Numbered from the stretch's first letter, positions 26,333 through 38,612 are shown. The stretch: 64,000 nt of DNA from Shewanella holmiensis (GCF_025370255.1 NZ_JAMTCD010000003.1:1-64000), one strand, 5' to 3'. Notes: generated by a model from the sequence alone, not told the origin. Program-made: numbers and translations.

Positions 26333-28957
26333 TTAGCTTAAACGTTGTTCTAACCAAGGTTGTACAAGCGCTAATGCCGCATCAAGATTTTCAGGTTGTG
26401 TACCGCCAGCTTGAGCCATATCTGGACGTCCACCGCCTTTACCACCAACCTGCTGAGCAACCATAGCCACTAACTCGCCGGCTTTAATTTGCTTAGTTAA
26501 ATCATTGCTGACGCCAGCAATTAAATTAACTTTACCTTCACTGGCAATACCCAACACAATAACCGCAGATTTTAGCTTTTGTTTAAGCTCATCTTGCAAC
26601 CCACGTAATGAGCCAGCATCAACGCCCTCAAGCTTTTTCACTAACACTTTAATGCCATTAATCTCAATAGCATCACCAGCGAGATCTGCACTGGCTGCGG
26701 CAGCCAGTTTATCTTTGATTTGCGATAAATCTTTCTCTAACTGCTTCACTTTATCCAACTGAGCTTTTAACTTTGTGATAACAGATGCACTATCAGATTT
26801 TAGCAATGAAGCCGCTTCTTCAATTTGAGCCTGTTGTTCTGCGATATAGGCCATTGCCGCAGCGCCAGTGACCGCTTCGATGCGACGAACACCTGCAGCA
26901 ATACCACCTTCAGAAGTTACCTTGAACAAACCAATGTCACCTGTACGGCCAACATGTGTTCCACCACACAGCTCTATTGAGAAGTCGCCCATGGTTACAA
27001 CACGTACCTGAGCGTCATACTTCTCACCAAATAACGCCATAGCGCCTTTTTCTTTGGCCTCATCAATCGCCATTTCAGCGGTTTTAAGCTCATGGTTACG
27101 ACGAATTTGAACGTTTACTAATTCTTCAACTGCTTTTAACTCAGCAGGTTTAACCGCTTCAAAATGTGCGAAATCGAAACGCAGTCTTTCAGGGTTAACT
27201 AACGAGCCTTTTTGGCTAACGTGTTCACCTAGCACTTGACGCAAAGCGGCATGCAGTAGATGCGTTACAGAATGGTTTAGTTCGGTACGATGACGTAATT
27301 TTTTATCAACTTGAGCAGTAAGCACTTGGCCAACTTTAATGTCACCAGAAATAACTTCGCCTTCGTGTCCTGTGGCAGGACCAAACTTTTGCGTATCAGC
27401 CACTTTAAACACAACGCCTTCAGCAATTAATTGACCTTGGTCGCCGACTTGACCACCTGATTCGGCATAAAATGGCGTGTTGTCTAATACAACCACACCC
27501 GTTTGGCCTTGGGTTAATTGTTCAACGGCTTTACCGTCTAGGTACAGTGCTTTGACAGCTGCATTACCGACAAGCTCTGCATAACCACAGAAAGTCGTTT
27601 CGGTATCAATAATCAAGTTACTGTTATAGTCAGTGCCAAAATTACCTGCAGCTTGTGCACGCTTGCGCTGCTGAGCCATTGCCGCTTCAAAACCCGCCTC
27701 ATCCACTTGAATATCACGCTCACGACAAACGTCTGCGGTTAAATCAACAGGGAAGCCATAAGTGTCGTATAGCTTAAAGGCGGTTTCTCCGTCTAATGTT
27801 TTAGCGGTTAACTCGTTTAAAGCTGAGTCTAAGATTTGTAGTCCGCGCTCAAGTGTACGAGCAAATTGCTCTTCTTCCGCTTTCAAGGCTTTTTCGACAA
27901 TAGCTTGCATTTGACCAAGCTCTTTTGCTGCATCACCCATTACTGAAATCAGTGTAGGTACGAGTTTATAGAAGAAAGATTCGTTTGCTCCTAGCTTATT
28001 GCCATGACGTACAGCGCGGCGAATGATTCGACGTAAAACGTAACCTCGACCTTCATTCGATGGCATAACACCATCGGCAATAAGGAAAGCACATGAACGG
28101 ATATGGTCAGCGATAACGCGTAAAGACTTATTCTCTAAATCGGTAACACCAATGATTTCTGCCGTTTTAGCTATTAGGGTTTTAAAAATATCAATTTCAT
28201 AGTTTGAATGGACGCCTTGCATAATTGCGGCAATACGTTCAATACCCATACCGGTATCAACAGAAGGTTTTGGCAGAGGCTGCATTTCACCATCAGCTTG
28301 ACGGTTATATTGCATAAAGACGATGTTCCAAATCTCAATGAAACGATCGCCATCTTCTTCAGGTGTGCCAGGACGACCACCCCAGATATGATCGCCGTGA
28401 TCATAAAAAACCTCAGTACATGGACCGCAGGGACCGGTATCACCCATTTGCCAGAAATTATCAGAGGCAAAAGCTGCACCTTTATTATCCCCAATTCGGA
28501 TAATGTTCTCTGCCGCTACACCTATTTTTTTATTCCAGATTTCAAATGCTTCATCATCTGTTTCATAAATAGTCACGCATAGACGTTCAGTAGGCAGTTT
28601 CAAGGTTACGGTTAAGAATTCCCATGCAAAACGAATGGCTTCTTCTTTAAAATAATCACCAAAGCTGAAGTTACCGAGCATTTCAAAAAAAGTATGGTGA
28701 CGCGCGGTATAACCCACATTGTCTAAATCGTTATGTTTACCACCGGCACGAACACAGCGTTGTGAGGTAGTTGCACGAGTATAGCTACGTTTATCCATGC
28801 CCAAGAACACATCTTTGAACTGGTTCATACCCGCATTGGTAAATAACAGTGTTGGATCATTAGCTGGAACGAGCGAACTACTATCTTCTACCTGATGTCC
28901 GTTATCTTCAAAATACTTTAAAAAAGCACTTCTTAACTCTGCTGTGGTCTGAAACAT
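26333..28957 (-). CDS. alaS: Alanyl-tRNA synthetase
   Basis: AlaS attaches alanine to tRNA-Ala and edits Ser/Gly mischarging. From ATG 28957 (874 residues) the protein starts [21 protein letters not shown], the family N-terminus; AGGAC lies upstream, and the frame beyond it (to 28984) is not needed. The catalytic core shows [21 protein letters not shown] and [18 protein letters not shown]. The editing domain has [17 protein letters not shown] and the zinc-site [14 protein letters not shown] coiled coil and the C-Ala domain with [15 protein letters not shown] follow. Length matches E. coli AlaS (876). Confidence 0.98.
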   Translation of the reverse strand: MFQTTAELRSAFLKYFEDNGHQVEDSSSLVPANDPTLLFTNAGMNQFKDVFLGMDKRSYTRATTSQRCVRAGGKHNDLDNVGYTARHHTFFEMLGNFSFGDYFKEEAIRFAWEFLTVTLKLPTERLCVTIYETDDEAFEIWNKKIGVAAENIIRIGDNKGAAFASDNFWQMGDTGPCGPCTEVFYDHGDHIWGGRPGTPEEDGDRFIEIWNIVFMQYNRQADGEMQPLPKPSVDTGMGIERIAAIMQGVHSNYEIDIFKTLIAKTAEIIGVTDLENKSLRVIADHIRSCAFLIADGVMPSNEGRGYVLRRIIRRAVRHGNKLGANESFFYKLVPTLISVMGDAAKELGQMQAIVEKALKAEEEQFARTLERGLQILDSALNELTAKTLDGETAFKLYDTYGFPVDLTADVCRERDIQVDEAGFEAAMAQQRKRAQAAGNFGTDYNSNLIIDTETTFCGYAELVGNAAVKALYLDGKAVEQLTQGQTGVVVLDNTPFYAESGGQVGDQGQLIAEGVVFKVADTQKFGPATGHEGEVISGDIKVGQVLTAQVDKKLRHRTELNHSVTHLLHAALRQVLGEHVSQKGSLVNPERLRFDFAHFEAVKPAELKAVEELVNVQIRRNHELKTAEMAIDEAKEKGAMALFGEKYDAQVRVVTMGDFSIELCGGTHVGRTGDIGLFKVTSEGGIAAGVRRIEAVTGAAAMAYIAEQQAQIEEAASLLKSDSASVITKLKAQLDKVKQLEKDLSQIKDKLAAAASADLAGDAIEINGIKVLVKKLEGVDAGSLRGLQDELKQKLKSAVIVLGIASEGKVNLIAGVSNDLTKQIKAGELVAMVAQQVGGKGGGRPDMAQAGGTQPENLDAALALVQPWLEQRLS

Positions 28958-29372
28958 GGAATTGTCCTGAAATAGAGTATACAAAAGTTGTCAGCCTGCA
29001 ATACAGGCCACTAAATGTGGGTATTATATACTGAATTTACTTTAATATGCGAGATGAGAGAATGGATTAAGGTATCCATAAAAAGCGATAATATTTATCA
29101 CTTGATTTGAGCTAATTTGACTTGAATTAGTATTGGTCAAATTATGTTTATACAGAGATTAGTCGAGTTTATGAGCCATAGTCTATGAGGCATAGTGTTC
29201 GCACTACGTATGATGACACTGGACGCCCTAAAGTTACAAGTGACTTTAAAATCAAATGAAGTGTTAATACTGAAGGGATGAGCCATATATTGTTGGCGTG
29301 TTAAGCGGACTTTATCAAGGGAATAGTCGCGGCGCGCAAGGTGCGCTACCGCGATAGATTTTACAAACCAGC
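28958..29372. other. Intergenic region between recA and alaS, no gene
   Basis: The 415 bases hold stops in all frames and no recX-like sequence. Just after the recA stop, 29327-29354 forms a GC-rich hairpin (TCGCGG.GCGC loop GCGC.CCGCGA) without a T-tract. The alaS promoter must lie in the remainder. Confidence 0.55.
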
Positions 29373-30434
29373 TTAGAATACTTCGCCTGTTTCTAAATCG
29401 ATATTTTCATCAACATCAGTGGCAGAACTTGCACCAGTGCCTGAACTTAACAACATAGTACGTAATGTTTGTTCAATTTCCTGCGCTACTGCTGGGTTTT
29501 CTTTAAGGTATTTACCGGCATTAGCACGGCCCTGACCTATTTTGTCACCCTTATAGCTATACCAAGCGCCCGCTTTATCAACTAACTTATGAGCAACGCC
29601 TAAATCAACAAGTTCACCTGTACGGTTAATACCCTGACCATACATAATTTGGAACTCAGCCTGTTTAAATGGTGCGGCAATTTTATTTTTAACCACTTTA
29701 ACGCGAGTTTCGTTACCGACAACTTCATCACCATCTTTAATCGCACCAGTACGGCGAATATCAAGACGCACAGAAGCATAAAACTTAAGCGCGTTACCAC
29801 CTGTAGTAGTTTCTGGGTTACCAAACATGACACCGATTTTCATACGGATTTGGTTAATAAAGATAAGTAAGGTGTTTGACTGCTTCAAGTTACCAGCAAG
29901 TTTACGCATCGCTTGGCTCATCATACGAGCCGCTAAGCCCATATGTGAATCACCAATTTCGCCTTCAATTTCGGCTTTTGGTGTTAATGCCGCTACCGAG
30001 TCAACAATGATCACATCAACTGCACCACTACGAGTTAATGCATCACAAATTTCTAATGCTTGTTCACCAGTATCAGGCTGTGAACATAATAAGTTATCAA
30101 TATCAACACCAAGCTTTTTGGCATAAATTGGGTCCAATGCGTGCTCCGCATCGATAAAGGCACATGTTTTACCTTCACGTTGTGCAGCAGCAATGACCTC
30201 TAAGGTTAGTGTTGTTTTACCAGATGATTCTGGACCGTATATTTCAACGATACGCCCCATTGGTAATCCACCAGCACCTAACGCGATGTCTAATGAAAGT
30301 GAACCGGTAGAGATAGTTTCAACATCCATTGTGCGATCTTCGCCCAACTTCATGATCGAACCTTTACCGAATTGTTTTTCAATTTGACTTAACACTGCGG
30401 CAAGTGCTTTCTCTTTATTTGGATCAGCTTTCAT
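29373..30434 (-). CDS. recA: Recombinase RecA
   Basis: RecA forms filaments on single-stranded DNA, drives strand exchange and triggers LexA self-cleavage. The 353-residue protein has the Walker A loop GPESSGKTT (67-75), the Walker B region [12 protein letters not shown], loop L1 ([20 protein letters not shown]), loop L2 ([28 protein letters not shown]) and an acidic tail ([14 protein letters not shown]). The promoter upstream is overlapped by a LexA operator. recX, which often follows recA and restrains it, is absent from the next interval. Confidence 0.99.
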   Translation of the reverse strand: MKADPNKEKALAAVLSQIEKQFGKGSIMKLGEDRTMDVETISTGSLSLDIALGAGGLPMGRIVEIYGPESSGKTTLTLEVIAAAQREGKTCAFIDAEHALDPIYAKKLGVDIDNLLCSQPDTGEQALEICDALTRSGAVDVIIVDSVAALTPKAEIEGEIGDSHMGLAARMMSQAMRKLAGNLKQSNTLLIFINQIRMKIGVMFGNPETTTGGNALKFYASVRLDIRRTGAIKDGDEVVGNETRVKVVKNKIAAPFKQAEFQIMYGQGINRTGELVDLGVAHKLVDKAGAWYSYKGDKIGQGRANAGKYLKENPAVAQEIEQTLRTMLLSSGTGASSATDVDENIDLETGEVF

Positions 30435-30763
30435 TTTAAACCCCTTCCAGACAATAACTGCAAAATTGGCAATTAATGGATAATATGCTTTTGGTAAATG
30501 TGTTGTTAACCGACATTATTAACATCGGCCAGCTCAATATGTTGTCAAGTATACTGTATAGTCATACAGTATCAAGCCCTGAGGTTAAATTTTTTTATTA
30601 ACAAATAAAATCAGTTAATTAGTAAATTAATGGCGATAATAGGTATTTGTATTTTTCTAATCTAGGCAAATTTTGGTAAGATTAGCCGCATTAAAGTAGC
30701 ATGATAATTCACAGCTAGATTAGATGAATTACGACAAGTAAACATAAGAGTATGACATAACCA
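30435..30763. other. Divergent recA/mutS control region
   Basis: The 329 bases contain the recA promoter and its leader on one side and the mutS promoter on the other. No open reading frame of note is present; pncC (cinA), which neighbours recA in E. coli, is not here. Confidence 0.6.
30548..30575 (-). promoter_or_regulatory. recA promoter overlapped by LexA operator
   Basis: On the minus strand TTGATA (30570-30575) and TATACT (30548-30553) are spaced by 16 bases. The LexA box TACTGTATGACTATACAGTA (30552-30571) with CTGT-N8-ACAG fills the spacer. The arrangement is nearly base for base that of E. coli recA, so SOS repression by LexA is expected. Confidence 0.95.
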
Positions 30764-33346
30764 ATGACCGCAATTGATAACCTTGATTTAGAAAAACATA
30801 CCCCAATGATGCGTCAATACCTGACCATGAAAGCGGCTCATTCAGACATGTTGTTGTTCTATCGTATGGGCGACTTTTATGAGCTTTTTTATGAGGATGC
30901 AAAAAAAGCATCTGAAATGCTTGGCATTTCATTAACTGCACGTGGGAAAAGTGGTGGAGACCCAATCCCAATGGCAGGCATTCCGTACCATGCAGTTGAA
31001 GGTTATCTGGCTAAGTTAGTTCAAATTGGCCAATCGGTTGCGATTTGTGAGCAAATTGGCGATCCTGCAACCTCAAAAGGCCCGGTTGATCGTCAAGTTG
31101 TTCGAATTGTCACCCCAGGCACCCTGACCGATGAAGCTTTACTGCAAGAACGCCAAGACAATTTATTAGCTGCACTGTATCAAGGAAAAGTTGGCTATGG
31201 ATTTGCCACATTAGATATCTCATCTGGTCGTTTCGTTATTTCTGAACTCGCATCAAGAGAAGCTTTAGAAGCAGAAATCCAACGTACCCGCCCTGCTGAG
31301 TTACTTTACAGTGAAGATTTCACTGATATGTTGTTAATCAATCAGTTAAAAGGTATTAGACGTCGACCTGAATGGGAGTTTGATTACGATACTTGCATTA
31401 ACTTATTATTGAATCAATTCGGTACAAAAGATCTGCATGGTTTTGGTATTAGTGACGCTCGCTTAGCATTGCAAGCCGCTGGCTGCCTTATGCAGTACGT
31501 GAAAGATACTCAAAAAACTGCTTTACCTCATATCAATTCTATTGTTCGCTTCAATCAAACTGACTCTATTATTTTAGATGCTGCAACCAGAAGAAACTTA
31601 GAGTTAACTCAAAACCTTTCGGGTGGTCGCGAAAATACCCTTTCATGGGTATTAGATAACACAGCAACCCCTATGGGTAGCCGCATGCTTCAGCGTTGGA
31701 TCCATCAGCCTCTAAGAGATCGCCTTCAAATAACGCAACGCCACAGTGCAGTTAATGAGTTAATTGAACAAGATATTTATCCACTACTGCATGATCAGCT
31801 AAAAGCATTAGGTGATATCGAAAGAATTATGGCTCGTCTTGCTTTAAGAAGTGCCCGTCCACGTGATTTTGCCCGCTTGAAACAAGCATTGGCATTACTG
31901 CCAGAGATTAAACAAACATTGCAAGTTTGCCAGCAACCACATTTGAGCAATTTAGCGATTCTATTAGGCGAGTTTCCAAACGAACATGAGTTACTTGAAC
32001 GCGCAATCATCGATAACCCTCCGGTTTTGATCCGTGATGGCGGCGTAATTAGAGATGGATACAATAGTGAACTAGATGAATGGCGTAAGTTAAGTGAAGG
32101 TGCCAGTGACTATCTTGTAGAACTTGAAGCTCGCGAGAAGCAGGAAACCGGCATTAACACTCTTAAAGTCGGTTACAACCGAGTACATGGCTATTATATC
32201 GAAGTCAGCCGATTACAATCCGATCGAGTCCCCATCCATTATCAGCGTCGCCAAACGTTAAAAGGGACTGAGCGCTACATTACGCCAGAATTAAAAGAGT
32301 ATGAAGAAAAGGTCTTATCAAGCCAAGGAAAAGCCCTGGCGTTAGAGAAGCGACTTTGGGAAGAGTTGTTTGATTTGCTGTTGCCAAAACTGCAAGATTT
32401 GCAGCAGTTTGCTAATGCAGCAGCAGAACTGGACGTGGTCAGCAACTTTGCTGAACGAGCCCAAACGCTTGGCTATCATTGCCCTACAATGACCAATGAT
32501 ATTGGTATTAACATAGAAGCTGGTCGCCACCCTGTTGTAGAAAGAGTCAGTCAAAGTCCATTTATTGCTAACCCCGTTTGTTTATCACCCGCTCGTAAAA
32601 TGTTGATTGTCACGGGTCCTAACATGGGCGGTAAATCGACATATATGCGCCAAGTTGCATTAATCACGTTAATGGCGCACATTGGCTGTTTCGTTCCTGC
32701 TCAAAGTGCTTATATTGGCCATATTGATCGTATATTTACTCGAATAGGAGCTTCAGATGATCTTGCTTCAGGTCGTTCAACGTTCATGGTTGAGATGACC
32801 GAAACCGCTAATATTCTCCATAATGCGACTAAACAAAGTTTAGTGTTGATGGATGAAATTGGCCGCGGCACATCCACTTATGATGGACTATCATTGGCAT
32901 GGTCTGCAGCTGAATACTTAGCTCAAAAAGTGAATGCATTAACCTTGTTTGCCACCCATTATTTTGAATTGACTCAATTACCTGAATTAATTAATGGGGT
33001 CATCAATGTGCACCTAGACGCCATCGAACATCAAGATACCATAGCCTTTATGCATGCAGTGCAAGAAGGGGCTGCTAGCAAGAGTTATGGTTTACAAGTC
33101 GCCGCCCTTGCTGGTGTACCACAAAATGTCATTAATGCCGCTAAACAGAAATTACGTCAATTAGAAAGCCGTGATGACCACCATGATAGCCATAATAGAT
33201 TACCCTCTCAAATGACATTATCTATGCCTTCTATAGATTACTCACCAATTGCAGATAAATTAGCTCTGATGAATCCAGATGATTTAACGCCTAAGCAAGC
33301 ATTAGAATATTTGTATCAATTAAAGCAAATGGTTAAGGTGATATAA
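30764..33346 (+). CDS. mutS: DNA mismatch repair protein MutS
   Basis: MutS binds mismatches and, with MutL and ATP, starts strand-directed repair. The 860-residue protein shows the mismatch-reading motif GDFYELF near residue 40, connector and lever domains, and the ATPase domain with Walker [10 protein letters not shown] (about 618-626), the signature [13 protein letters not shown], Walker [17 protein letters not shown] and the His-switch [13 protein letters not shown]-terminal helical tail ends [11 protein letters not shown], the tetramer region. Length is like E. coli MutS (853). It is transcribed away from recA and towards rpoS. Confidence 0.98.
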   Translation: MTAIDNLDLEKHTPMMRQYLTMKAAHSDMLLFYRMGDFYELFYEDAKKASEMLGISLTARGKSGGDPIPMAGIPYHAVEGYLAKLVQIGQSVAICEQIGDPATSKGPVDRQVVRIVTPGTLTDEALLQERQDNLLAALYQGKVGYGFATLDISSGRFVISELASREALEAEIQRTRPAELLYSEDFTDMLLINQLKGIRRRPEWEFDYDTCINLLLNQFGTKDLHGFGISDARLALQAAGCLMQYVKDTQKTALPHINSIVRFNQTDSIILDAATRRNLELTQNLSGGRENTLSWVLDNTATPMGSRMLQRWIHQPLRDRLQITQRHSAVNELIEQDIYPLLHDQLKALGDIERIMARLALRSARPRDFARLKQALALLPEIKQTLQVCQQPHLSNLAILLGEFPNEHELLERAIIDNPPVLIRDGGVIRDGYNSELDEWRKLSEGASDYLVELEAREKQETGINTLKVGYNRVHGYYIEVSRLQSDRVPIHYQRRQTLKGTERYITPELKEYEEKVLSSQGKALALEKRLWEELFDLLLPKLQDLQQFANAAAELDVVSNFAERAQTLGYHCPTMTNDIGINIEAGRHPVVERVSQSPFIANPVCLSPARKMLIVTGPNMGGKSTYMRQVALITLMAHIGCFVPAQSAYIGHIDRIFTRIGASDDLASGRSTFMVEMTETANILHNATKQSLVLMDEIGRGTSTYDGLSLAWSAAEYLAQKVNALTLFATHYFELTQLPELINGVINVHLDAIEHQDTIAFMHAVQEGAASKSYGLQVAALAGVPQNVINAAKQKLRQLESRDDHHDSHNRLPSQMTLSMPSIDYSPIADKLALMNPDDLTPKQALEYLYQLKQMVKVI

Positions 33347-33495
33347 GCCATCCACAAAACGTTTATAAGTAAAGTTAACGACTCGCCAGAGAAATGAATG
33401 CAAAACTTGATGGGGAAATGAATATACAAGTGACGATAAAGTCTTCATCTTGAATTTAATGTTAGAGTGTTTAGCTTTCGAGAGTCGGTTACAAT

Positions 33496-33526
33496 AAAAA
33501 TACCTATCTAAGATAGGTATTTTTTT
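33496..33526. terminator. Terminator after mutS
   Basis: AAAATACCTATCT-TAAG-type loop with AGATAGGTATTTTTTT forms a stem of about ten pairs and a T-run on the plus strand; the opposite A-run could also serve rpoS from the other side. Confidence 0.85.
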
Positions 33527-33627
33527 ATGCTTAATGATATCAATGGCTTTATGTTAATAAACTCCCACAAGATTTAGATTATGAAAATTAAAAAACTCAA
33601 TACCAACAATGTTAAAGGCTGTTTGAA

Positions 33628-34590
33628 TTAATCTCTAAATAGGGCTTCGACCGATAAACCTTGTTGTCCCAACAAATCTTTTAAACGCTTCAATGCTTCA
33701 ACCTGAATTTGGCGCACTCTTTCACGAGTTAAGCCGATTTCGGCCCCAACATTTTCTAAAGTTGAAGGCTCATAGCCTAATAAACCAAATCGACGAGCTA
33801 AAACTTCACGTTGTTTGGTATTAAGTTCATTTAACCAACCTACGATTGAGTTTGATAAATCTTCATCTTGCACTTGGTGATCGGGACCAACGGAATCATC
33901 ATCGGCAATGACATCAAGCAAGGCCTTTTCATTGTCGCCACCAAGAGGCATATCAACTGAAGTGATGCGTTCGTTTAATTTCAACATCCGACTAACATCA
34001 CCCGTGGAGACATCGAGTTTTTCTGCGATTTCTTCCGCCGTAGGTTCGTGGTCAAGTTTTTGTGCCAGTTGTCTGGCTGTGCGAAGGTATACATTTAACT
34101 CTTTCACTACATGAATGGGTAAACGTATAGTACGGGTTTGATTCATGATGGCGCGCTCGATGGTCTGACGGATCCACCAAGTCGCATAAGTTGAAAATCG
34201 GAAACCTCTTTCGGGATCAAATTTCTCAACTGCACGGATTAATCCTAAATTACCTTCTTCGATAAGGTCGAGTAGCGCTAAACCACGGTTATTGTATCTT
34301 CTAGCAATTTTTACAACCAGGCGAAGATTACTTTCGATCATTCGGTTACGTGATTTTTCGCAACCTTTGAGGGCTTTACGTGAAAAAAAGACTTCTTCTT
34401 CTGCGGTTAGCAGCGGAGAAAAACCTATTTCACCTAAATATAATTGAGTGGCATCTAAATTTTTATGTAAGTCTTCTTGGACTTTTTCTTCTATGTCTAA
34501 TTGTTGAACTAATAGAGTATCAACGTCTTGTGGTTTTTTAGCTTGATCAACAGATTTGTCTGCCATAGCAGCGTTTGTTTTCTGGCTCAT
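33628..34590 (-). CDS. rpoS: RNA polymerase sigma factor RpoS (stationary phase/general stress)
   Basis: RpoS directs polymerase to stress and stationary-phase genes. The 320-residue protein has region 1.2 ([21 protein letters not shown]), region 2 ([41 protein letters not shown]), region 3 ([19 protein letters not shown]) and region 4 ([33 protein letters not shown]). It is shorter than primary sigma RpoD and lacks region 1.1, which separates it from RpoD. GGGAGAG precedes the ATG. It follows nlpD, within which the main rpoS promoter lies in E. coli; the same is likely here. Confidence 0.97.
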   Translation of the reverse strand: MSQKTNAAMADKSVDQAKKPQDVDTLLVQQLDIEEKVQEDLHKNLDATQLYLGEIGFSPLLTAEEEVFFSRKALKGCEKSRNRMIESNLRLVVKIARRYNNRGLALLDLIEEGNLGLIRAVEKFDPERGFRFSTYATWWIRQTIERAIMNQTRTIRLPIHVVKELNVYLRTARQLAQKLDHEPTAEEIAEKLDVSTGDVSRMLKLNERITSVDMPLGGDNEKALLDVIADDDSVGPDHQVQDEDLSNSIVGWLNELNTKQREVLARRFGLLGYEPSTLENVGAEIGLTRERVRQIQVEALKRLKDLLGQQGLSVEALFRD

Positions 34591-34667
34591 AATTGCTCTC
34601 CCAAACCCTAATTGTGATGTTATAGATCTACACTTTCTTATCCTCCGTTATTAATGTTGCTAAACAA

Positions 34668-35591
34668 TTACTGCTTAGGTAGATATCTTAATGGGTTAAC
34701 AGACTTACCATGATAGCGAATTTCAAAATGCAACATCACTTGGTTTGCCCCTGTACTGCCCATTTTTGCAACTGTTTGGCCTGCGCTAACATATTGCTTT
34801 TCTTTAACCAGAATTCTGTCGGTGTGAGCATAAGCACTTAAATATTCATCATTATGTTTGATAATCACTAAGTTACCGTATCCACGTAACGCATCTCCTG
34901 CGTAAACGACTCTCCCATCTGCGGCAGCTTTGATAATGTCGCCGCGATTTCCCGCAATCTTTATCCCCTGATTGCCTTGCTCGCTAGAAGAAAAATATCC
35001 AATAATTTTTCCTTTAACGGGCCAGTACCACTTCTGCACTTTACTGGGTAAATCTGCTATCAGTGAACTTTCAGTTTGGTTAATTTTTTGTTGGGTAGTT
35101 GTTACAGAATACGCAGGCTTAGCCTTGTGATCAAGATCTTTTTTCGTTGTCGTTGATTTTACTGTTTGCCTTGGTTTTACAGTGCTTTGTGGTTGATTAA
35201 CTTTAGAATTTTTACTCGAATCTGCACTGCTATACGGCGGGATAACTGTACCAACACTTACGCCTGAAGCACTATTTTTATTAACATTTGCCGTACTTTT
35301 TGATGACAACTGAGTTAAATTGAGCCTCTGACCTGGGTAAATGGTATAAGGTGCTTTGAGATTATTCAGTCTTGCGACTTCGGCAAAATGACGCCCTGCT
35401 CCCCAAGAAATAGAATAAAGGGTGTCACCTTTTTTAACAATATAGTCAGAATGGGATAAAGAACCACGGTGATATTTAGGTTGGTGAGCAGAAGATGAGA
35501 GGTTTTCAACAGGTGCAGGTCTATGTGCCTGAAAGCTGCAACCAGACAAAGCGATAATTACAATGAAGAGTCGCAGCCAAACCATATACAT
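34668..35591 (-). CDS. nlpD: Murein hydrolase activator NlpD
   Basis: NlpD is an outer-membrane lipoprotein that activates the amidase AmiC at the division septum. From ATG 35591 the protein has 307 residues, with a lipobox ALSGCSF. A LysM domain follows (YIVKKGDTLYSISWGAG, IYPGQRLNL). A Ser/Lys/Thr-rich linker leads to an M23 (LytM) domain at the C-terminus. In the M23 domain the zinc motifs are altered (GIKIAGNRGD where HxxxD is expected, and HFEIR for HxH), so it should have no hydrolase activity, as in E. coli NlpD. The annotated ATG follows AGGAT; the frame is open to 35618. Confidence 0.95.
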   Translation of the reverse strand: MYMVWLRLFIVIIALSGCSFQAHRPAPVENLSSSAHQPKYHRGSLSHSDYIVKKGDTLYSISWGAGRHFAEVARLNNLKAPYTIYPGQRLNLTQLSSKSTANVNKNSASGVSVGTVIPPYSSADSSKNSKVNQPQSTVKPRQTVKSTTTKKDLDHKAKPAYSVTTTQQKINQTESSLIADLPSKVQKWYWPVKGKIIGYFSSSEQGNQGIKIAGNRGDIIKAAADGRVVYAGDALRGYGNLVIIKHNDEYLSAYAHTDRILVKEKQYVSAGQTVAKMGSTGANQVMLHFEIRYHGKSVNPLRYLPKQ

Positions 35592-35624
35592 CAAATTAAA
35601 TCCTATCACTGCAGTCAAAAAAGG

Positions 35625-36260
35625 TTATGCGAGATCGCCATTAATTAATGGAACAAATTTTACGGCTTCGATGACCTGAGATTCGTATTCATCACCATGA
35701 CGCGTTATTTTTAACAGTTGTTGATGATCATCCCCTACAGGGATAATCAAAACACCATTGTCGCTTAATTGCTCTAATAAAGCTTGCGGTACAGTGACGG
35801 CTGCCGCTGTCACCATAATGCCATCAAATGGACCACGATTGCTCCACCCCTTCCATCCATCTCCATACTTGAAAGAGACATTATGTAAGTCGAGCTTTTT
35901 GAGCCGCTGCCTGGCTTGAATTTGCAATGACTTAATCCGCTCAATTGTGCACAGTTCTGGCACTAATTGCGCTAAAACCGCTGCTTGATAACCTGACCCC
36001 GTACCAATTTCGAGTACACGTTGTGGTTTGGTTTGCATCAAAAGTTCAGTCATTCTTGCCACAATATATGGCTGAGAAATGGTTTGTCCCTGCCCGATTG
36101 GTAACGCCGTATTTTCATAAGCTTTATGCGCCAAGGCACCATCAAGAAATAATTCTCGTGGTGTATTTGCTACCGCGTCTAATACGGTTTGATCCCTGAT
36201 ACCTACTTCAGTCAATTTTTTTGTTAAATTGACTGCTCGTGCAGATGAAACACCTGTCAT
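35625..36260 (-). CDS. pcm: Protein-L-isoaspartate O-methyltransferase
   Basis: Pcm methylates isoaspartyl residues in aged proteins using S-adenosylmethionine, allowing their repair. The 211-residue protein has the N-terminal [19 protein letters not shown], the substrate motif [18 protein letters not shown], the SAM loop [17 protein letters not shown] and [21 protein letters not shown]. The start ATG overlaps the surE stop (ATGA), so translation is coupled. The surE-pcm-nlpD-rpoS order matches E. coli. Confidence 0.97.
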   Translation of the reverse strand: MTGVSSARAVNLTKKLTEVGIRDQTVLDAVANTPRELFLDGALAHKAYENTALPIGQGQTISQPYIVARMTELLMQTKPQRVLEIGTGSGYQAAVLAQLVPELCTIERIKSLQIQARQRLKKLDLHNVSFKYGDGWKGWSNRGPFDGIMVTAAAVTVPQALLEQLSDNGVLIIPVGDDHQQLLKITRHGDEYESQVIEAVKFVPLINGDLA

Positions 36261-37006
36261 ATTTTAGTTACCCAATCCGCTAGCGTTGAAAGTTGATTAT
36301 ATGCTGTTAAATCAACTGTTAACGGTGTGATAGAGACAAAACCCGCAGCGATTGCGCCAAAGTCTGTACCTTCGCCCGCATCTTGTTCAACACCCACCGG
36401 CCCTAACCAATAAATATCTTTACCTGCAGGATCAGTTGTTTTAACCATTCCTTCAGCTTTATGACGCGCACCAAGACGAGTCACTTTAATACCTTTAATT
36501 TGATCAAGTGGCAGATCTGGCACATTGACATTTAAAATCTGGTTTGACTCTATAGGGTGCCTCAACAGGCTTTTCACTATTCTTACCGCATACTCTGCAG
36601 CACTGTCATAATGCTGCAGTTTTTTCCCAGCTAATGAAATTGCAATTGCCGGTAGCCCTAAAAATCGACCTTCCATAGCTGCGGCTATAGTGCCTGAATA
36701 TAAAGTATCATCTCCCATATTGGCGCCAGCATTGATACCAGACACCACAATTTCAGGCTCAGCAACACAAAGCTGGCGAATGGCTAAATGCACACAATCT
36801 GTTGGTGTACCATTAACCGAAATATAGCCGTTATCTAAGCTATTAATTCTTAATGGATTAGTCAAGGTTAAAGAATTACTTGCTCCTGAACAATTACGAT
36901 CTGGAGCAACGGTCAACACGTTCGCAAAGGCTTTTAATGCATCAGTTAATGCAATGATCCCTGGTGCATTAACACCATCATCATTACTCACAAGAATATT
37001 AATCAT
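36257..37006 (-). CDS. surE: 5'/3'-nucleotidase SurE
   Basis: SurE removes phosphate from nucleoside monophosphates and is a stationary-phase survival factor. The 249-residue protein starts [17 protein letters not shown], whose NDDG binds the divalent metal. It also has [25 protein letters not shown] and [19 protein letters not shown], all metal or substrate contacts. Its length is typical (about 250). It lies 31 bases after truD and overlaps pcm by 4 bases. Confidence 0.98.
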   Translation of the reverse strand: MINILVSNDDGVNAPGIIALTDALKAFANVLTVAPDRNCSGASNSLTLTNPLRINSLDNGYISVNGTPTDCVHLAIRQLCVAEPEIVVSGINAGANMGDDTLYSGTIAAAMEGRFLGLPAIAISLAGKKLQHYDSAAEYAVRIVKSLLRHPIESNQILNVNVPDLPLDQIKGIKVTRLGARHKAEGMVKTTDPAGKDIYWLGPVGVEQDAGEGTDFGAIAAGFVSITPLTVDLTAYNQLSTLADWVTKI

Positions 37007-37037
37007 TTGAGTGGTTGATCCTTTGGGTAGTAAGTTA

Positions 37038-38108
37038 TTACTCGGACGCTTGAGATTGTTGTTCAGCCACCATAGCTTTCCAATTCATTTCTTGTACATC
37101 CTGATAATCCACTAGCTCACGTAGCACTGATGTGGCATAGCTACCAGCGGGTAACATGAACTCTATAACGCAAACATCTTCGTTGACTTGCCATTTCATT
37201 GCTTGCGGCTTAAGTAACAATAAACGCCGCTCTTGGCTCAAACCTGCATTTTCAAGTCCGCTTAGGTCTTCTTTATATTCACTCAGTGCCAATGCTTCCA
37301 TTTCTGCAGCATTGGTCAATGCCAATGGTAAGCCTCTTCCCCATAGAGGTGCAGAAAAACCAATATCTTCTTCGGCTAATCGGTTTAGTAATAACTCATC
37401 CCATTGCTCTGCAACAAAATAACTTTTACTGCCCGCGAGCATGACACAGTCGCCAGCTATTGGAGTTAATTGATGATGGGCAAGACGGTAAGACACGACC
37501 TGATTAAAGATATGCGAGCGAACCGCAGATAAATACATACTTTTCTTGGCTCGGTCATGAACTTTACGAGCACCTGAAAGCATCTGCCTGCCTTGCATCA
37601 AGTTTTTACCATTATGGCCAAAACGTTGCTCACCAAAATAATTGGGCACTCCAACACTAGCAATTTGATTAAATCGCTGCTGCAATGCTTCAATATTGGT
37701 CACATTACGCAATGTTAGCGTAAATCGATTACCTAAAAGTGCACCAATACGCAATTTTTTACCATGACGATGGCTGGATAAAATCGTTAATTTATCGCTA
37801 TTAAGCTGCTGCCAATCTGGTGTTTCTTTACCTGGAATACGGATACCAAACCATTGCTCAGTTTGTGCATTTTTATCTTTTTGGCCTGCATATGTCACTT
37901 CTTTAGGATGTACTTTAGAAAATTTTGCTAAAGTTTCAGCAACATGGCCTGTATTTAAACCATCTTTTCGAATATGAAGCATATGATGCTCCCCCTCACC
38001 TGTCGGCGAAAAGGGTAATATTTCTTCAACAATGAAATCACTGTTATAAGTGCGTAAATCGGCGGTACTTGTTGGCTTTGAATGTAAATAATGTAATTCA
38101 GATATCAT
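37038..38108 (-). CDS. truD: tRNA pseudouridine(13) synthase
   Basis: TruD makes pseudouridine at position 13 of tRNA-Glu. The 356-residue protein shows the family motifs [24 protein letters not shown] and [21 protein letters not shown], whose Asp in GQKDK is the catalytic residue. It also has [17 protein letters not shown] and the inserted TRUD domain ([12 protein letters not shown]...[10 protein letters not shown]). Length is like E. coli TruD (349). It is 11 bases after ispF in the same direction. Confidence 0.97.
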   Translation of the reverse strand: MISELHYLHSKPTSTADLRTYNSDFIVEEILPFSPTGEGEHHMLHIRKDGLNTGHVAETLAKFSKVHPKEVTYAGQKDKNAQTEQWFGIRIPGKETPDWQQLNSDKLTILSSHRHGKKLRIGALLGNRFTLTLRNVTNIEALQQRFNQIASVGVPNYFGEQRFGHNGKNLMQGRQMLSGARKVHDRAKKSMYLSAVRSHIFNQVVSYRLAHHQLTPIAGDCVMLAGSKSYFVAEQWDELLLNRLAEEDIGFSAPLWGRGLPLALTNAAEMEALALSEYKEDLSGLENAGLSQERRLLLLKPQAMKWQVNEDVCVIEFMLPAGSYATSVLRELVDYQDVQEMNWKAMVAEQQSQASE

Positions 38109-38119
38109 GGATAAGCGCT

Positions 38120-38599
38120 CTATTTTTGTAGCATTAACACGACAGACTCGACGGCGATACCTTCTTTTCGGCCGGTAAAGCCTAATTTTTCTGTGGTTGT
38201 CGCTTTAACATTAATGTCTTCAATTGAGGTGTTTAAGTCCACGGCAAGGCATTGGCGAATTGCGTCAATGTGCGGTGCCATTTTAGGTGCCTGAGCAATC
38301 ACTGTGACATCTAAATTGCCGATGCAATAACCTTTCTGCAGCGCTAAATCATAACAGTGACGCAGTAAGACACGGCTATCGGCACCTGCAAATTGAGCAT
38401 CAGTATCAGGAAAATGTTTACCTATGTCACCAAGTGACATCGCACCCAGTATCGCATCACTTATAGCATGCAGAACAACATCTCCATCAGAATGGGCAAT
38501 GAGTCCAGTCTCATAGGGGACTGTCACTCCACCTAAAATAAGGGGTTTATCAGAGCCAAACTTATGCACATCGAAACCATGGCCTATTCGCATTTTCAT
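38120..38599 (-). CDS. ispF: 2-C-methyl-D-erythritol 2,4-cyclodiphosphate synthase
   Basis: IspF closes the diphosphate ring in the non-mevalonate isoprenoid pathway. The 159-residue trimeric zinc enzyme has the metal ligands in [13 protein letters not shown] and the following [22 protein letters not shown], then [11 protein letters not shown] and the C-terminal [21 protein letters not shown]. All zinc ligands (Asp and two His) are present. It follows ispD by 13 bases; the two genes supply consecutive pathway steps separated by IspE, which is not in this window. Confidence 0.98.
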   Translation of the reverse strand: MKMRIGHGFDVHKFGSDKPLILGGVTVPYETGLIAHSDGDVVLHAISDAILGAMSLGDIGKHFPDTDAQFAGADSRVLLRHCYDLALQKGYCIGNLDVTVIAQAPKMAPHIDAIRQCLAVDLNTSIEDINVKATTTEKLGFTGRKEGIAVESVVLMLQK

Positions 38600-38612
38600 T
38601 GGATAACCTTAT

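Noticed and set aside
34668..35591. NlpD as an active M23 peptidase
   Set aside because: The zinc-binding residues of the M23 motifs are replaced, as expected for an amidase activator.
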